A stretch of 64,000 nt of DNA. It comes from Ariolimax columbianus. Its lineage: Eukaryota > Mollusca > Gastropoda > Stylommatophora > Arionidae. Position numbers and translations under genes: made by a program. Location: positions 23,304,239 to 23,368,238 of the forward strand of contig JAVGWX010000011.1 of NCBI GenBank assembly GCA_036924085.1. The letters run 5' to 3'. Each line of letters starts with the position of its first letter. Position 1 is the first letter of the stretch. Positions 1 to 10,020 of the stretch are shown piece after piece. Below the pieces are notes generated by a model. That model was not told where the DNA came from. It worked only from the letters and a program-made list of their open reading frames with translations, and did not search any database.

Positions 1-99
1 TCATCAGTTAGGTTAGACTGTAAAAGGTTCAGACAAATCTCATCAGTTAGGTTTGACTGTAAAAGGTTAAGATGGACTCGGTAAAAACCACCCTCCAAG

Positions 100-165
100 A
101 AACTGGTTGCATAGAGACTCTATAAAGTCTTCTAAACCAGTATAAAGATGTTAAGTTATATTATC
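100..165 (+). mobile_element. 3' tail fragment of CR1-like LINE
   Basis: This short stretch matches the 3' terminus of the CR1-like copies near 8.8, 23.1, 34.2, 41.2 and 44.6 kb. All share a run reading 'ctggttg..cagactct..gtcttctaaaccagtataaagatgttaagtta'. Only the untranslated 3' end is present. The rest of 165-716 shows nothing I can identify apart from short TA/TG runs near 345-365. Confidence 0.6.
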
Positions 166-716
166 TCGAACATAGCGATGCCCTTAGAGCTGGTATTACC
201 AACGAGGCATCCGTTAGCAGTACTATCTTTTCTTGATGGATAGCTTTATGTTGGATTGCAAGTTCAGTAGCAGCCTTCAGTGCCTCTACTTTTGCATCAC
301 AGTTATTGGACTATGTTTCCATTGTTAAATGTGGCTTTGTATGCATATATATATATGTATGTATGTGTATCCATGTTTCTGGTGGGTAGACCCTCTGCTA
401 AATATTCTTCCGTATGAATTCAGATCAATCCTATTGTCAGAAATTCCAGTTAGCCAAATTGTTAATAATTAAAGTTAACTCTGTTTTAAGTAATTAATGT
501 TAGCCTGTTATTAATTATTTGAGTTAATCATTCATGACATTAGTAATTCAAGTTAATTGCTGAGTGGGAAAGAATCGGCACCAATCACTAAGACTAGCGC
601 AACACTAATGCTGAGGGTGTTTGGAGACATGGGGCATCAGGAAAACATGATACAATACAGAGACAATTGTTCCATGAGTCAGCTCCCATCAACTCTTCTT
701 CAACCACGGTGGTAGT

Positions 717-1095
717 TCTTAATTCTTAGTCGACCTGTACTTCTACACAGGCAGATGCCCCTGTGCAGGTCCCAGCTCTGGTATGATCTTCATGTATCCG
801 GGAGAAACATTTCCTGCTTGGCGAGCTAGGCTCGAGCAGCTTAATACTCTGCTTTGTTGGGACAATCGCTTATTGGGGGTGATTAACCAATGTGCGAGTT
901 CATCTTAATAGACTCAAACACCAGAGCAAAGTAGACCCGCAGCCTGTTAGGTGCCATCTATGCTGTTCAAAACAAACCACCTAACCATGGCCGGTGTTAT
1001 GCCATGTCACACAGTTAGTCACCTCTTACAACATGCTTGCTGTGAGGTAGGGGTGCTATTCTTGTCCTTGTCATACACAAAAACCCCGGCAGACC
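717..1095 (+). repeat. Dispersed repeat, copy 1 (also at 49.27-49.65 kb)
   Basis: About 380 bp that recur in the same orientation at 49269-49645. Shared blocks begin 'cttagtcgacctgtacttct' and continue to 'gtccttgtcatacaaa'. A diverged piece sits near 37105-37200 and a further hint at 53940-54000. No convincing open frame spans it. It directly precedes a LINE-type zinc-finger fragment, so it could be the untranslated part of a LINE, but I cannot assign it. Confidence 0.7.
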
Positions 1096-1104
1096 ACCCG
1101 TTGG

Positions 1105-1445
1105 TATGGGGTGTCCCATTTCCTTGTACTAAGTGTGGCAGGCAATTCAGAGCTCCGATTGGCTTATTCAGCCATCTTCAAACTCAGAACAGTAAAAGTT
1201 GATAAAGTGGGCCACATTATTTACGATCGACGACAAACACGCAATTCAAGCAATTTCAGCCTCTTCCTTGGAACATTGAACCAAACATTACTGTACAGAA
1301 TACAGAACCAACTTCTCCAGACAGCTGATAGCTTCACCTACACAGACAGCACCGTCCCCAGAGAGGTGAATATCCGTCTGAGGTCAACAGCGGGATTGCA
1401 AAGGCAAGTTTTGCATTTGACAGGTTGCAAGCACATATCTGAAGC
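1105..1445 (+). pseudogene. LINE fragments: C-terminal zinc finger and RT thumb
   Basis: The first part encodes a CxxC zinc-knuckle-like segment (PCTKCGRQF..IGLFSHL), typical of the extreme C-terminus of some invertebrate non-LTR retrotransposons. The second histidine of a normal C2H2 finger is replaced (HLQTQ). The second part (about 1280-1445) reads like the RT thumb ('SFTYTDST..EVNIRLRS'). The same segment recurs at 41.93 kb. The finger lies upstream of the thumb, the reverse of an intact element, so two truncated pieces are probably joined. Non-functional. Confidence 0.55.
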
Positions 1446-1458
1446 TGACAGGACTGCT

Positions 1459-1805
1459 GCTGTCAGTATTTCAAGTTACTACTGCTGTCAGTATTTCAAG
1501 TTACTACTGCTGTCAGTATTTCAAGTTACTACTGCTATCAGTATTTCAAGTTAATCCTGTTGTCAGTATTTCAAGTTACTCCTGTTGTCAGTATTTAAAG
1601 TTACCCATGTTGTCAGTTTTTCAAGTTAATCCTGCTGTCAGTATTTCAAGTTAATCCTGTTGTCAGTATTTCAAGTTAATCCTGTTGTCAGTATTTCAAG
1701 TTAATCCTGCTGTCAGTATTCCAAGTTAATCCTGCTGTCAGTATTTCAAGTTAATCCTGCTGTCAGTATTTCAAGTTAATCCTGCTGTCAGTATTTCAAG
1801 TTAAC
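1459..1805. repeat. 25 bp minisatellite, about 14 copies
   Basis: The hexamer tgtcag recurs exactly every 25 bp from 1461 to 1786. The unit is a tgtcagtatttcaagtta core plus a variable tail (actactgc, atcctgct, ctcctgt). The first copies share actact tails and later ones share atcctg tails, indicating stepwise local duplication. It starts at the end of the LINE fragment before it. Confidence 0.9.
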
Positions 1806-1950
1806 CATGTGCACATCAACTCAATCTCTCCCCAACATACTCATACTGTAAACATATATAGAAACACCAATATGACCAGTCATAAAAACATCAGAATAAA
1901 AGATATCATTTTATTGGACAGCAAAACCAAGAAATATAATCCAAAAAATA

Positions 1951-2133
1951 ACAAATTTGTGTGTGTCATTACAATGATTATTTTCACTGACGCAATACAA
2001 AGTAATGAACAACAAATGTGTGTGTGTCACTACAATGATTATTTTCACTGACGCAACACAAAGAAATTAACAACAAATGTGTATGTGTCATTACAATGAT
2101 AATTTTCACTGGCGCAACACAAAGTAACGTTTG
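1951..2133. repeat. 61 bp tandem repeat, 3 copies
   Basis: Copies start near 1951, 2012 and 2073, each beginning acaaat(t/g)tgtg and containing 'attttcactg(a/g)cgcaa'. Divergence is a few percent per copy. Small open frames across it on both strands are by-products of the repetition. Confidence 0.8.
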
Positions 2134-2559
2134 TTTACTTAATACAGCAAAGTCCATAACACCTAAATTGATAACAGCAGTGGCAATAAACAAGATGAGA
2201 ACAGTTATGGGAGGGCTCAGCAGTTGTGGGTGATTCACACTGATTTTTGCTGGCCTGTCCCGATTAAAAAAATTGTTGTACGACTTTACTCCCATTGCTG
2301 GGGTAGTCGATGGGTTTTTAGGTAGAAGACTACAGGCAACTTTGCCATGTCATGTTCTGGCTATGTTTATTTATTTCACCCCCAACAGAAAAACAACAAA
2401 TGTCTTACTGGGGATTTGATCCGCTGCTCTTCTTGTCAGCAGGCAGGCATAGAAACCATTGGGCCACGCACAATTATCACGAGGTAAAGGTAGTCCCCGC
2501 CTTTCTTAACAACTTCTCTAACTGTATATCAGGTACCAATTTGAAGCAGGGGATTCAGC

Positions 2560-2840
2560 AGTGAGTGAGCTGGCAGCAGCCACCAACTCATAGCTGGCTA
2601 TTTGGGCGTGGTCAGGACTGAAAAGCGCAGATATCGCAACCTCACTGTAAAGTATGGTCCCCGTAGTAGTGAGTGACACACAGATGAAGTCAAGCACAGC
2701 ACAACTGCCTGGAGAACCTCGGTCCACCTTTATCAGTACGCTCGGTATGTGAAGAAAGCTACTGCAACCCGCCACTTAATGTCCTTTTCAGGGCGCACAA
2801 AAGAGTAAACCTACTCATTGTGGGCATTCGAAATAACAAC
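2560..2840 (+). mobile_element. Repeat-D retroposon copy with (AAC)n tail
   Basis: Repeat-D is a retroposon of about 250-400 bp with a conserved core ('gtagtagtgagtgacac', 'gatgaagtcaagcatagc', 'aacgtccttttcagggcg') and an AAC-rich 3' tail. Here it runs to 'attcgaaataacaacaat'. The 5' 100 bp resembles the head of SINE-E (cagcagccaccaactcatagctg), so the two families may share a head module. No tRNA head was recognised with confidence. Confidence 0.7.
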
Positions 2841-2938
2841 AATGCAACAATATTCTTGTCAGGACAAACACTAAAGAGGAGAAGAAGAAGGTATTCATTT
2901 ACAGATGGGATGACTGAAGCATGTGTAGGCAAAGGATT

Positions 2939-3191
2939 TTTTTTTTTTTTTTTTGGTTCACCTTATTGTTCTATTCTCCAAGGCGGTGTACGTTGCACTG
3001 TGGGTTTTTTAATTTTGCGCCTGTCGACCCAGTGCATCCGACTTCAGCATGCATTTTATGTACGGTCTGCTTCCTCCTGCATTTAAAAGGGTTTGCTTCC
3101 CTGGGGTAACAGCCGGTGCTGTAATGGGGATCGAACCCAGCACCTTCGGATTGTGAGCCGTGTCACTTATCCACTAGCCTACACTGACCCC
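2939..3191 (-). mobile_element. SINE-B copy 1, tRNA-derived, with 13 bp TSD
   Basis: On the minus strand it starts with a tRNA-like head: box A region 'gctagtggataagtgaca', box B 'gggttcgatcccc'. A conserved body and an A-rich tail follow, seen as the T run at 2937-2954 on the plus strand. The duplication taggcaaaggatt flanks it at 2926-2938 and 3192-3204, showing target-primed insertion. Other copies lie at 8.9, 36.6, 42.7, 51.2 and 56.1 kb. It probably relies on a LINE for mobility; it has no coding capacity. Confidence 0.9.
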
Positions 3192-3339
3192 TAGGCAAAG
3201 GATTGATCCTGGATCCTTTGCCAGGTGAGAAAAGTGCTGGTGAAATGTAAGTAATTGTTTACATTAACAAATACCTTATCCCATTTAGTTAGTCAAGCCT
3301 CTTCACTTTTAATGACAAAAATTACGCTTTTCCCTAAAG

Positions 3340-4549
3340 CACAGGTTCCCAACCTTTTCGAGTCGCAACCCCATTTTATAGAAGCGATGTGACCCGCGAC
3401 TCCGATACATTTAAAAAGGCTTTAAATAGCATTTTTACACATCAAAAATAGATTTTTGAGTATAAAATTCAATATAATTTTAACCTACGGCAAATTTAAT
3501 GCAACGATTGAAATTGTAACTCGTTAACAAGCTTCAAAATTCACGGTGATGTTTTCATTAATGCCAATATCATGCCATTCTCAACATTTAATCTGTTACT
3601 TGTTTTGACATGAAGATACGCTGAAAATCCACTTTCACAGAGATATGTAGAAGCAAAGAGGAGTAAAAATTGAAACGCAAGCATGGTGACATGTGAGTAT
3701 AACTGTATGATTGATACATAGAACCGGTAACTGAGCCCACAAATTTTTCATGAAATAATTTTCACGATGTGCTGGGCATCACATTCCCGGAAGCAGGATC
3801 ATTAGATTAATATCATATGCACATTTCATGAAATTGAGACCATGAAATTGAGGTCTAATGATTTCTGGATTACGCAATCGACTTATCTGATTGGTGGCAG
3901 AAACATACGATTTATTATATTTTGCTGAATTCGCTTACGTAAACAAATCTCTGTGCCGGACACAATTTTTTTGTTTCCCATAAACTGCTTATGTAAACAC
4001 TCTTGAGGTCCACGTATTGATGTATGTTGACAATGGGTTGCTTCAGTGTATCCACTGAGAACACAAAATATAAATCTACCCATATTTTTATGGGTTATAT
4101 TTGATATTTACAAATTATGATATTTTTCAAACTTTAAGAAACTAATTAAAAATGAAAATTGCTATAACCTTTAGCACACTATGGTCGAGACAGTCTTGAC
4201 CAACTTGGCCTACAAAATAGAAATTAAAAAAAAATTGTGTTTCTTTGTTTTAGAATGGAGACCCTCCGAATAGCCATTTTTAAAAATGCCGAATACGTCA
4301 CCATCTACACACGATATTTTGCAATTTCAATTTTTATACGCTGTTTGGAGCAAGTCAACTTTTTGCGAATAGTGAAGTAGGTTGTTGGGAAAGATCTTTA
4401 TTGAGTAGATTTGTTTATTTTGTTTGTTTAGATGAAAGAACTACGTTTAAAATCAATATTTTTTTTAGTTTACCGTTTCAGCCGGCGACCCCACAGAAAA
4501 CCCTTCACGACTCTATTTAGAGTACCGACCCATGCATTGGGTACCCGTG
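3340..4549 (-). mobile_element. Decayed hAT-type DNA transposon
   Basis: Left end 'cacaggttcccaacctttt' and right end (reverse complement) 'cacgggtacccaatgcatg' are hAT-like terminal inverted repeats. The 8 bp flanks ccctaaag and cactagag fit a decayed hAT duplication of the nTCTAGAn type. On the minus strand a hAT dimerisation-domain remnant lies inside (separate entry). The remaining 4085-4480 region is AT-rich without an open frame. At about 1.2 kb it is much shorter than an autonomous hAT. Confidence 0.7.
3541..3668 (-). pseudogene. hAT transposase C-terminal dimerisation remnant
   Basis: Reverse translation gives a stretch containing TYLCESGFSAY, then SNRLNVEN and LALMKTSP, then a stop. 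This is the signature of the hAT C-terminal (hATC) dimerisation region of ZBED5/FAM200-like or Charlie-type transposases, where TYLCESGFS is near invariant. No BED finger or catalytic DDE part was recognised upstream, so only the tail of the transposase survives. Confidence 0.75.
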
Positions 4550-4619
4550 CACTAGAGGCTGTTTTTCTAAATTCAAAATCCATCACATTCTTTAGTTCCC
4601 CATTTGAAAAATAAACACT

Positions 4620-4735
4620 GATTGAAGACATAGTAATGGGCCAGGGATTCCTGAAGTCATGGTACAGCTGTCGGCTAAGGGCCATAGGAAGCCATGTTAA
4701 TAGGCTAGGGGTTCAATGAAATCAAACTTTCGGCC
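4620..4735. repeat. Degenerate ~40 bp minisatellite, left block
   Basis: Loosely repeated phrases of the form 'aagtcatgttaatgaatcaaggg' occur here, at 5028-5180 and at 6235-6400. The blocks look like one older array split by insertion of SINE-E (about 4740-5022) and repeat-G (about 5180-6240). Confidence 0.5.
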
Positions 4736-4739
4736 ATGT

Positions 4740-5022
4740 TCTTATTCTTCTTTGTTCGTTCTCAATCTCCCGCTACCAAGCCCTGAACGTTCTCAATCTC
4801 CCGCTACCAAGCCCTGAACGTTCTCAATCTCCCGCTACCAAGCCCTGAACGTTCTCAATCTCCCGCTACCAAGCCCTGAACGTTCTCAATCTCCCGCTAC
4901 CAAGCCCTGAACAGGGCTTTGCAAGTAGTAGGATGTAGTCCGGAGAACGGAATGCGTTGTGTCGCTAGTTTACAGCTTGACTGTGATATTTGCACCATAT
5001 CCGTCTTCAGCAGCTCTGGCCA
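4740..5022 (-). mobile_element. SINE-E copy with amplified 3' end
   Basis: SINE-E is defined here by its sense strand, which ends in ..gagattgagaacgaac plus a (GAA)n tail; plus-strand 'ttcgttctcaatctcccgct' is its complement. In this copy the terminal 31 bp next to the tail is repeated five times (4758-4912), before the normal body (agtaggatgtagtccggaga, gtgatatttgcacc). It is truncated on its 5' side near 5022. Confidence 0.85.
4758..4912. repeat. 31 bp x5 tandem repeat within SINE-E
   Basis: Five essentially identical 31 bp units (gttctcaatctcccgctacc plus aagccctgaac). The unit is the normal SINE-E 3' end, so amplification took place in or after insertion of this copy. Near-perfect identity points to recent expansion. 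Confidence 0.95.
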
Positions 5023-5027
5023 TGTGG

Positions 5028-5180
5028 AGTTAAATGAATAGGATAAAGGCTTCATGAAGTCCAATAAGGTTAAGCTAATGCATGAAATTAAGTTAAAGAA
5101 CCAAGGGCTGTATCAAGTTAAGTTAATTGACCAAGGGCGTCATGTCATATTAATGGATAAAGGGTCACATTAAGTCAAAT
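5028..5180. repeat. Degenerate ~40 bp minisatellite, middle block
   Basis: Repeats phrases such as 'aaccaagggctgtatcaag', 'gaccaagggcgtcatgtc' and 'ggataaagggtcacattaag', matching the block types at 4620-4735 and 6235-6400. Low identity indicates an old array. Confidence 0.5.
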
Positions 5181-6240
5181 AAACCAACTCCCATGAGCTG
5201 ATATATCGGCTTCCGGTTTTTTCCAGAAAACCCAGGTGCTGATATATCAGCTTTTGCAGCTATGTTCACAAAATCACATAATTCCCATTTCTCCTAAATG
5301 TTTTATTTTGGTTATTGGCGGATGTCCAGATTTTGTGCTTTTTTTTTTGGAAGAGTTAGCGTGGGTTTCATTGAAAAAAATGTTTATTTTTGTACTTGAA
5401 AACCATAATTTTTTTCCCACAGGGCAGTCTTGATCTAGCCAATGTCTACAATTTCCAAAAATTAGAAATTAGCCAATTTCTACAGTACAAGCTCAGTAAT
5501 AGATAGTTTGTATTATTGCTAACAGTAGAGATGAAAAAGATGCCGATCGTTCTGATACTGCTATTTCAATTTCTCCATCTAGTCTTAGTTCAAAAAAGAG
5601 CCATGAAAGTGAAACTAGATCTACTGACGAGGGGGTGCCCTCCTTTTTTTCAAGCAATGGTAGAAACAGTTCACAAATTCAGTTAAGGTTCAAGACCCTG
5701 TCCAGCCATACTAGTGTGTGTACTATAAATGTGTGTGTATATATATTAAATACAGGAACATTCTTTCTGGGTGTGCGTAAATTGTAAACACCCACGCTGG
5801 TGTTGATTGAGCGCTTTTATTTTTGAGCACGTTTTCAACTTCACATGCCTTCAGTAAAATATGATTACTGTGAAAACAACTGAACCAAATTTTGTGGATT
5901 ACCCTCAAAATAAAGTCATTATGTTATTCATGTATTGGTTTCGAGCTGAATAATGTGTTATTGATGAAGTAAGTTCTTTTAATAAATTTTGAAAATAAAA
6001 AACGATTATGCAGCTATAATCCCTCATACACAAATGCTCACCTTCATTTGTAAAATATGTATATTCCATCGATTGTATTCTGGTCTCAATTGTGAACAGT
6101 TTGGTATATAATTTGTGTTATTTCATGTAACTTTTATTGAAGATAAATAGGTCCCAACTAAGTGATGCTGTGTTTGAGTTTTACATAAGAAAAAAATTGT
6201 GTCCAGAGGTCCAAAATATTTGGGAGTGAATGAGTTAATG
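5180..6240 (+). mobile_element. Repeat-G copy 1, probable DNA transposon remnant
   Basis: The left part (5180-5660; cccatgagctgatatatcgg, then a T-rich stretch and tctagtcttagtt) and the right part (6060-6240; gattgtattctggtc .. atatttgggagtgaatgagt) recur at 19675-20112 and 20510-20700. The ends are weakly complementary (cattcccacgagct versus gctcattcactccca), suggesting terminal inverted repeats. A short plus-strand frame near 5525-5680 is acidic and serine-rich, as at transposase N-termini, but no superfamily can be named. 5660-6060 has no identified feature. Confidence 0.5.
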
Positions 6241-6400
6241 AACTAAGGACCACAAAAGTCATGTTGATGGATCAAGGTCCACAGAAATTAGGTTGATGAA
6301 CTAAGGGCCACAGAAGTCACGTTAATAGATCAAGGATTTGCATGAAGTCAATTTAATGAATGAAACACTCTATGAAGTTATGTTAACGAATCAAAGGGAT
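6235..6400. repeat. Degenerate ~40 bp minisatellite, right block
   Basis: Four loose copies of 'cacagaagtcatgttaatgg' plus 'atcaagg', the same theme as at 4620-4735 and 5028-5180. 6400-6660 after it holds only a short AT-rich stretch with repeats of 'attgccttaat'. Confidence 0.5.
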
Positions 6401-6661
6401 TCAGATTGTGTACGTCCAATTGGTCAAAGCCGGTAACACGTATCTTTCTTTGCAGCAAGGCACATCTGTCACCTGGTGTCTGTGCTTTGATTCCAAATTG
6501 CCTTTACTGAATTGCCTTAATCTTTATTGCCTTAACCAAATTGTCTTAATCTTAATTACCTTAACTGTCCTTTCTGTTGTATTATGTGTGGTTTCAGAGT
6601 GCTAAAAGTTTACATGTCTGTTCTGTTTTTTCTCTACTTGATTTGCTTTGGTACATAAGAC

Positions 6662-6815
6662 TACTTCTTCTCCTTCTGATTTCATTCTCAATCTCCCGCT
6701 ACCAAGTCGTAAACAGAGTTTTTTCAGAGAACATAATGCGTTGTGTCACTAGTTTACAGCTTAGCTGTGATATTTACACCTTTTGGTCTGACACATTAGT
6801 CTTTGGCAGATAAGA
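6662..6815 (-). mobile_element. SINE-E copy, truncated
   Basis: Plus strand reads 'cattctcaatctcccgctac', then a diverged body (gcgttgtgtcactagtttac) and stops at 'agtctttggcaga'. A cttcttctccttctg tract on the left is the complement of its (GAA)n tail. Truncated at its 5' side. Confidence 0.75.
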
Positions 6816-7137
6816 CTACTAAAACACTGACTGTAAAATTTCATTGATGTGTGAACCCCCTGATATTGTTAAATAAGGATTTCCCTTTAGTCCATCATGA
6901 AACCTACTTAAATTAACTGAGCTTTTTTATACTGGTTTAGAAGGCTCTGCAGAGTCTGTATACAACCAGTTCCTTCTACTCAACATGTTCTAAAATAACT
7001 ATGTGCATCCAATCATTTTTGTATGCACTAACTGACCCTTTTTATCCTATTTCCTGTGACAATGCATTCCAAGCATTCACCACTCTCTGATTAAAAAAAA
7101 ATGTCCTAATATCTAACCCTGGATCTTTCTATCTCTC

Positions 7138-7382
7138 TTCCATGTAGCGTTCCATGGAAACAGGCTGTTTTCAAGGCAGCCTGGCTGATAAGATGTATAT
7201 CGATGTGATCCCCGTAGTAGTGAGCGCCACACAGATGAAGCCAAGTATAGCATAACAGCCTGGAGGACTTCGGTCCACCTTCATCAGCATGCTCGGGAAG
7301 CTACTACAATCCGCCACTTAACGTCCTTTTCAGGGCGCACAAAAAAGTAAACTTATTCATTATGTACATTAAACAACAACAA
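7138..7382 (+). mobile_element. Repeat-D copy inside CR1-like LINE
   Basis: Contains the core (gtagtagtgagcgccacaca, aacgtccttttcagggcgca) and ends in an AAC-rich tail near 7372-7382. The CR1-like sequence resumes immediately after it. Confidence 0.75.
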
Positions 7383-7598
7383 GCCTTTTCCTTAATAATC
7401 TTATAAACCTTGAATTATTCTCATATTTAGACAAAGTCAATTATTCTAAGTCTTTCCTAAAAACTATGATTCTGGAGTCCAACTATCAGTTTTTTGGCTC
7501 TTATTTGTATTCTCTCCAGTATGTTTAAATTCCCTCTATGATAAGGACTCCGCACCTGTACACTGTACACCAATCTAACTAATTTATATAGTTTATTA

Positions 7599-8248
7599 CT
7601 TGTTGTTATTGTTTCGAATGCCCACAATGAGTAGGTTACTCTTAGGTCTGCCCTGAAAAGGGCGTTAATTGACGGGTTGCAGTATCTTTCCTCACATCCA
7701 GAGCGTGCTAATGAAGGTTGACTGGAATCCTCCAGGCGGTTGTGCTATGCTTGGCCTCATCTGCGTGTCATTCACTACTATAGAGATCATGTCGAACCTC
7801 ACCTTGTTAGCCAGAATTTGTCCTTGACAACAGCCTGTTTCCGGGATGACCACAGAGTAGGTCAGGTGAGGGTCTTGGCCAGTATATTTCTCCTGACCCT
7901 GGCTAACATTGTCTAATCAGTGTGTTTTGCCTGACCAGACGTTAGCCTCATCGTCCCGTCAGGTGAGGGTCTTGGCCAGTATATTTCTCCTGACCCTGGC
8001 TAACATTGTCTAATCAGTGTGTTTTGCCTGACCAGACGTTAGCCTCATCGTCCCGTCAGGTGAGGGTCTTGGCCAGTATATTTCTCCTGACCCTGGCTAA
8101 CATTGTCTGATCAGTGTGTTTTGCCTGACCAGACGTTAGCCTCATCGTCCCGTCAGGTGAGGGTCTTGGCCAGTATATTTCTCCTGACCCTGGCTAACAT
8201 TGTCTAATCAGTGTGTTTTGCCTGACCAGATGTTAGCCTCATTGTTCC
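7599..8248 (-). mobile_element. Repeat-D copy with 97 bp x4 tandem expansion
   Basis: Starts with the complement of the AAC tail (tgttgttattgtttcgaatg), followed by the conserved core to about 7860. The distal segment is then repeated four times with exact 97 bp spacing: gtcaggtgagg at 7861, 7958, 8055 and 8152. Copies are nearly identical. It lies inside the CR1-like LINE, which continues at 8247. Confidence 0.85.
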
Positions 8249-8328
8249 TTTGACTATTTCTTACTTGCTCCTATGCTGAATATTTCTTTTTATCATACCT
8301 AACAATGTATTTGCTTTTTTCCCTGCTA

Positions 8329-8455
8329 CCTGGACTTGCTCACTCACCTTACCTTTATGATCTATTATAACCTGGACTTGCTCATTCACCTTACCTGAAT
8401 GTTCTATTATAGCCTGGACTTGCTCACTCACCTTACCTGAATGATCTATTATAAC
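8329..8455. repeat. 42 bp x3 tandem repeat in CR1-like RT region
   Basis: Three copies of a 42 bp unit starting cctggacttgctca(c/t)tcac. Single-copy versions of the same sequence exist in the CR1-like copies at 32.57 kb (gaacttgctcactcacctta), so this is an internal amplification of LINE sequence. Confidence 0.85.
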
Positions 8456-8499
8456 CCCCTCAGTTCTTGCTGAGCACTTGGTTTATATACAATTAAGGG

Positions 8500-8885
8500 A
8501 CAATTAATGTATTTAAGAATAGAATAGATGTGCATAACTTTTAGAGCAAGGAAATGTAAATGAATGGTTGTATACAGACTCTGTGGAGCCGCGTAGCGCA
8601 GTGGTTAGCACGCTGGCTTCGCATCTGAGCGGTCCTGGGTTCATTCCCCAGTTGAGGTGGTAATGTTTTTTCAGACCACAATGGCTCCTGGTTATGGGTA
8701 CCGGTTCAGTCCAGGAAGTAAAAGCGGTGAGGGAGAGGAGATGGCTACCGCCCTCATATAGCCGAGCCTTTGAAATGTGAGATCGATAACACCTCACACC
8801 CCTACGGCAGTAATGCTATGGGTTACTTTATACAGACTCTGCAGAGTCTTCTAAACCAATATAAAGATGTTTAAGTTAAGTTATG
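8500..8885 (+). mobile_element. CR1-like LINE 3' end, interrupted by SINE-C
   Basis: Plus-strand 3' end: 'gtatttaagaatagaataga' then the 'cagactctgcagagtcttct' hairpin-like block, then 'agatgtttaagttaagtta'. SINE-C (8584-8828) splits it, with the duplicated LINE target flanking the SINE. The fragment is head to head with the minus-strand CR1-like copy on its left. Confidence 0.85.
8584..8828 (+). mobile_element. SINE-C, tRNA-derived, with 13 bp TSD
   Basis: The head 'gccgcgtagcgcagtggtta' resembles a pol III box A, and 'ggtcctgggttcattcc' a box B about 35 bp downstream, the normal spacing of a tRNA-derived SINE. The body of about 180 bp is unrelated to SINE-B. The perfect duplication tatacagactctg at 8571-8583 and 8829-8841 lies inside CR1-like sequence, dating the SINE as younger. 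No cloverleaf completion is apparent, so it is not called as a tRNA gene. Confidence 0.85.
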
Positions 8886-8930
8886 ATTTAATATTATGAC
8901 AATAACAATAACAGTCACCTAGATGGATAT

Positions 8931-9190
8931 TTTTTTTTTGGTTTTTTTTTTGCGTTCGCCTTATTTCTCTATTCCCCAAGGCGGTGTGCGTTACACTGTG
9001 GTTTTTATTTTGCGCCTGTCGGCCCAGTGCATCCGACTTCAGCACGCATTTTATGTAAGGGTCTGCTTCCTCCTGCATTTTCTAAGGGTTTGCTTCCCGA
9101 GGGTAACGGCCGGTGCTGTGCTGGGGATCGAACCCAGCACCTTCGGATCGTGAGCCGTGCCACTTAACCACTAGGCCACACCGTCCCCTT
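8931..9190 (-). mobile_element. SINE-B copy 2 with 13 bp TSD
   Basis: Full-length minus-strand copy. The A-tail appears as T runs at 8930-8951, and the tRNA-like head ends at 'cactaggccacaccgtcccc' on the plus strand. The duplication cctagatggatat occurs at 8918-8930 and 9191-9203. One of the best-preserved copies, so probably young. 9204-9790 after it holds AT-rich sequence with no feature I can support. Confidence 0.92.
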
Positions 9191-9794
9191 CCTAGATGGA
9201 TATAATATTGTACATTATGGAGATACAGTAGCCATACTGTCGGTTTGAGGAGGACGTACTGGCATACAATAACTGTCTGTAAAATTTGAGAAATGACACA
9301 CAAAGATCTAATCATAGAAAATGGATGCTTTCCCATAAATAATATGCTAATAATAAATAATTTCAGGCTACCAAGAGTGGGAGACAGACTGTATATATTA
9401 TGCAGCAAAAACCGTTATATTAATAATTTAGACTGGAAGAAAATCACTTGTTTAAATGCAAAAAGGCATTATAAAAAATTAGCTCATCAAGATTCAACAG
9501 TGAAAACAAGGAAAATAAAAATATAAAAATGACTTAGAAATTCAGAAACAAGTAAAATCACAAGTAAAGTACAATTACACAATGTGAAAAAAATGGTCTG
9601 GATAAAAAAATCCATGACCACAGACAGTTGTAATAAACACAAAATTACACACTCGGTATTATGCAGTTATGAATAAAAAAAACCAGCAAAAGAACAACAA
9701 TCAGAATTACCTTTGTTAAAAAACACATGACTGCTACATTTGAGATTAAAACAATCTTGGAAGGTAAAATGTTAGTCCAGTGGGTAAATTTTTT

Positions 9795-10020
9795 CTTTTC
9801 CTCTGTCGTTCGCTCTCAAATTCCCGCTACCAAGCCCTGAAAAAAGATTTGCAGAATGTTGTCCGGAGAACTGAATATGTTGTTTCGTAGTTTACAGCTT
9901 GACTGTTGTATTTGCACCTTTCGGTCCGACTTCAGCAGACATTTTTGTGTGCTGGGTAAGCCTTCCCTCTTTGATCCCCTCTCCTTAGTCAATCTGCCCT
10001 GTTGCTGTCTGTTATCCAGC
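9795..10020 (-). mobile_element. SINE-E copy
   Basis: Begins 'ctcaaattcccgctaccaag' beside a C/T-rich complement of the GAA tail. The body (tagtttacagcttgactgtt, atttgcacctttcggtccga) continues to 'gtctgttatccagcaa' near 10020, where LINE-derived sequence starts. Confidence 0.8.

Larger units (their letters stand above)
6905..8500 (-). mobile_element. CR1-like LINE 3' region split by two repeat-D insertions
   Basis: Minus-strand CR1-like sequence occupies 6905-7137, 7383-7598 and 8247-8500. The three blocks join in the same order as in copies at 32.3-33.2 and 47.8-48.2 kb: the C-terminal RT region ('cttataaacct', 'attctctccagtatgttta', 'gataaggactc..cctgtaca') and the 3' end (ctctgcagagtctgtataca). 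Repeat-D copies in opposite orientations interrupt it. Coding capacity is destroyed by stops. Confidence 0.75.

Noticed and set aside
8584..8660. Functional tRNA gene
   Set aside because: A and B boxes are present, but the sequence lacks a complete cloverleaf and continues into a SINE body with flanking duplications. The same applies to 21241-21310, 51242-51315 and 56538-56610.
9293..9526. Lysine-rich 77-codon open frame
   Set aside because: AT-rich sequence with no homology or context; chance open frame.
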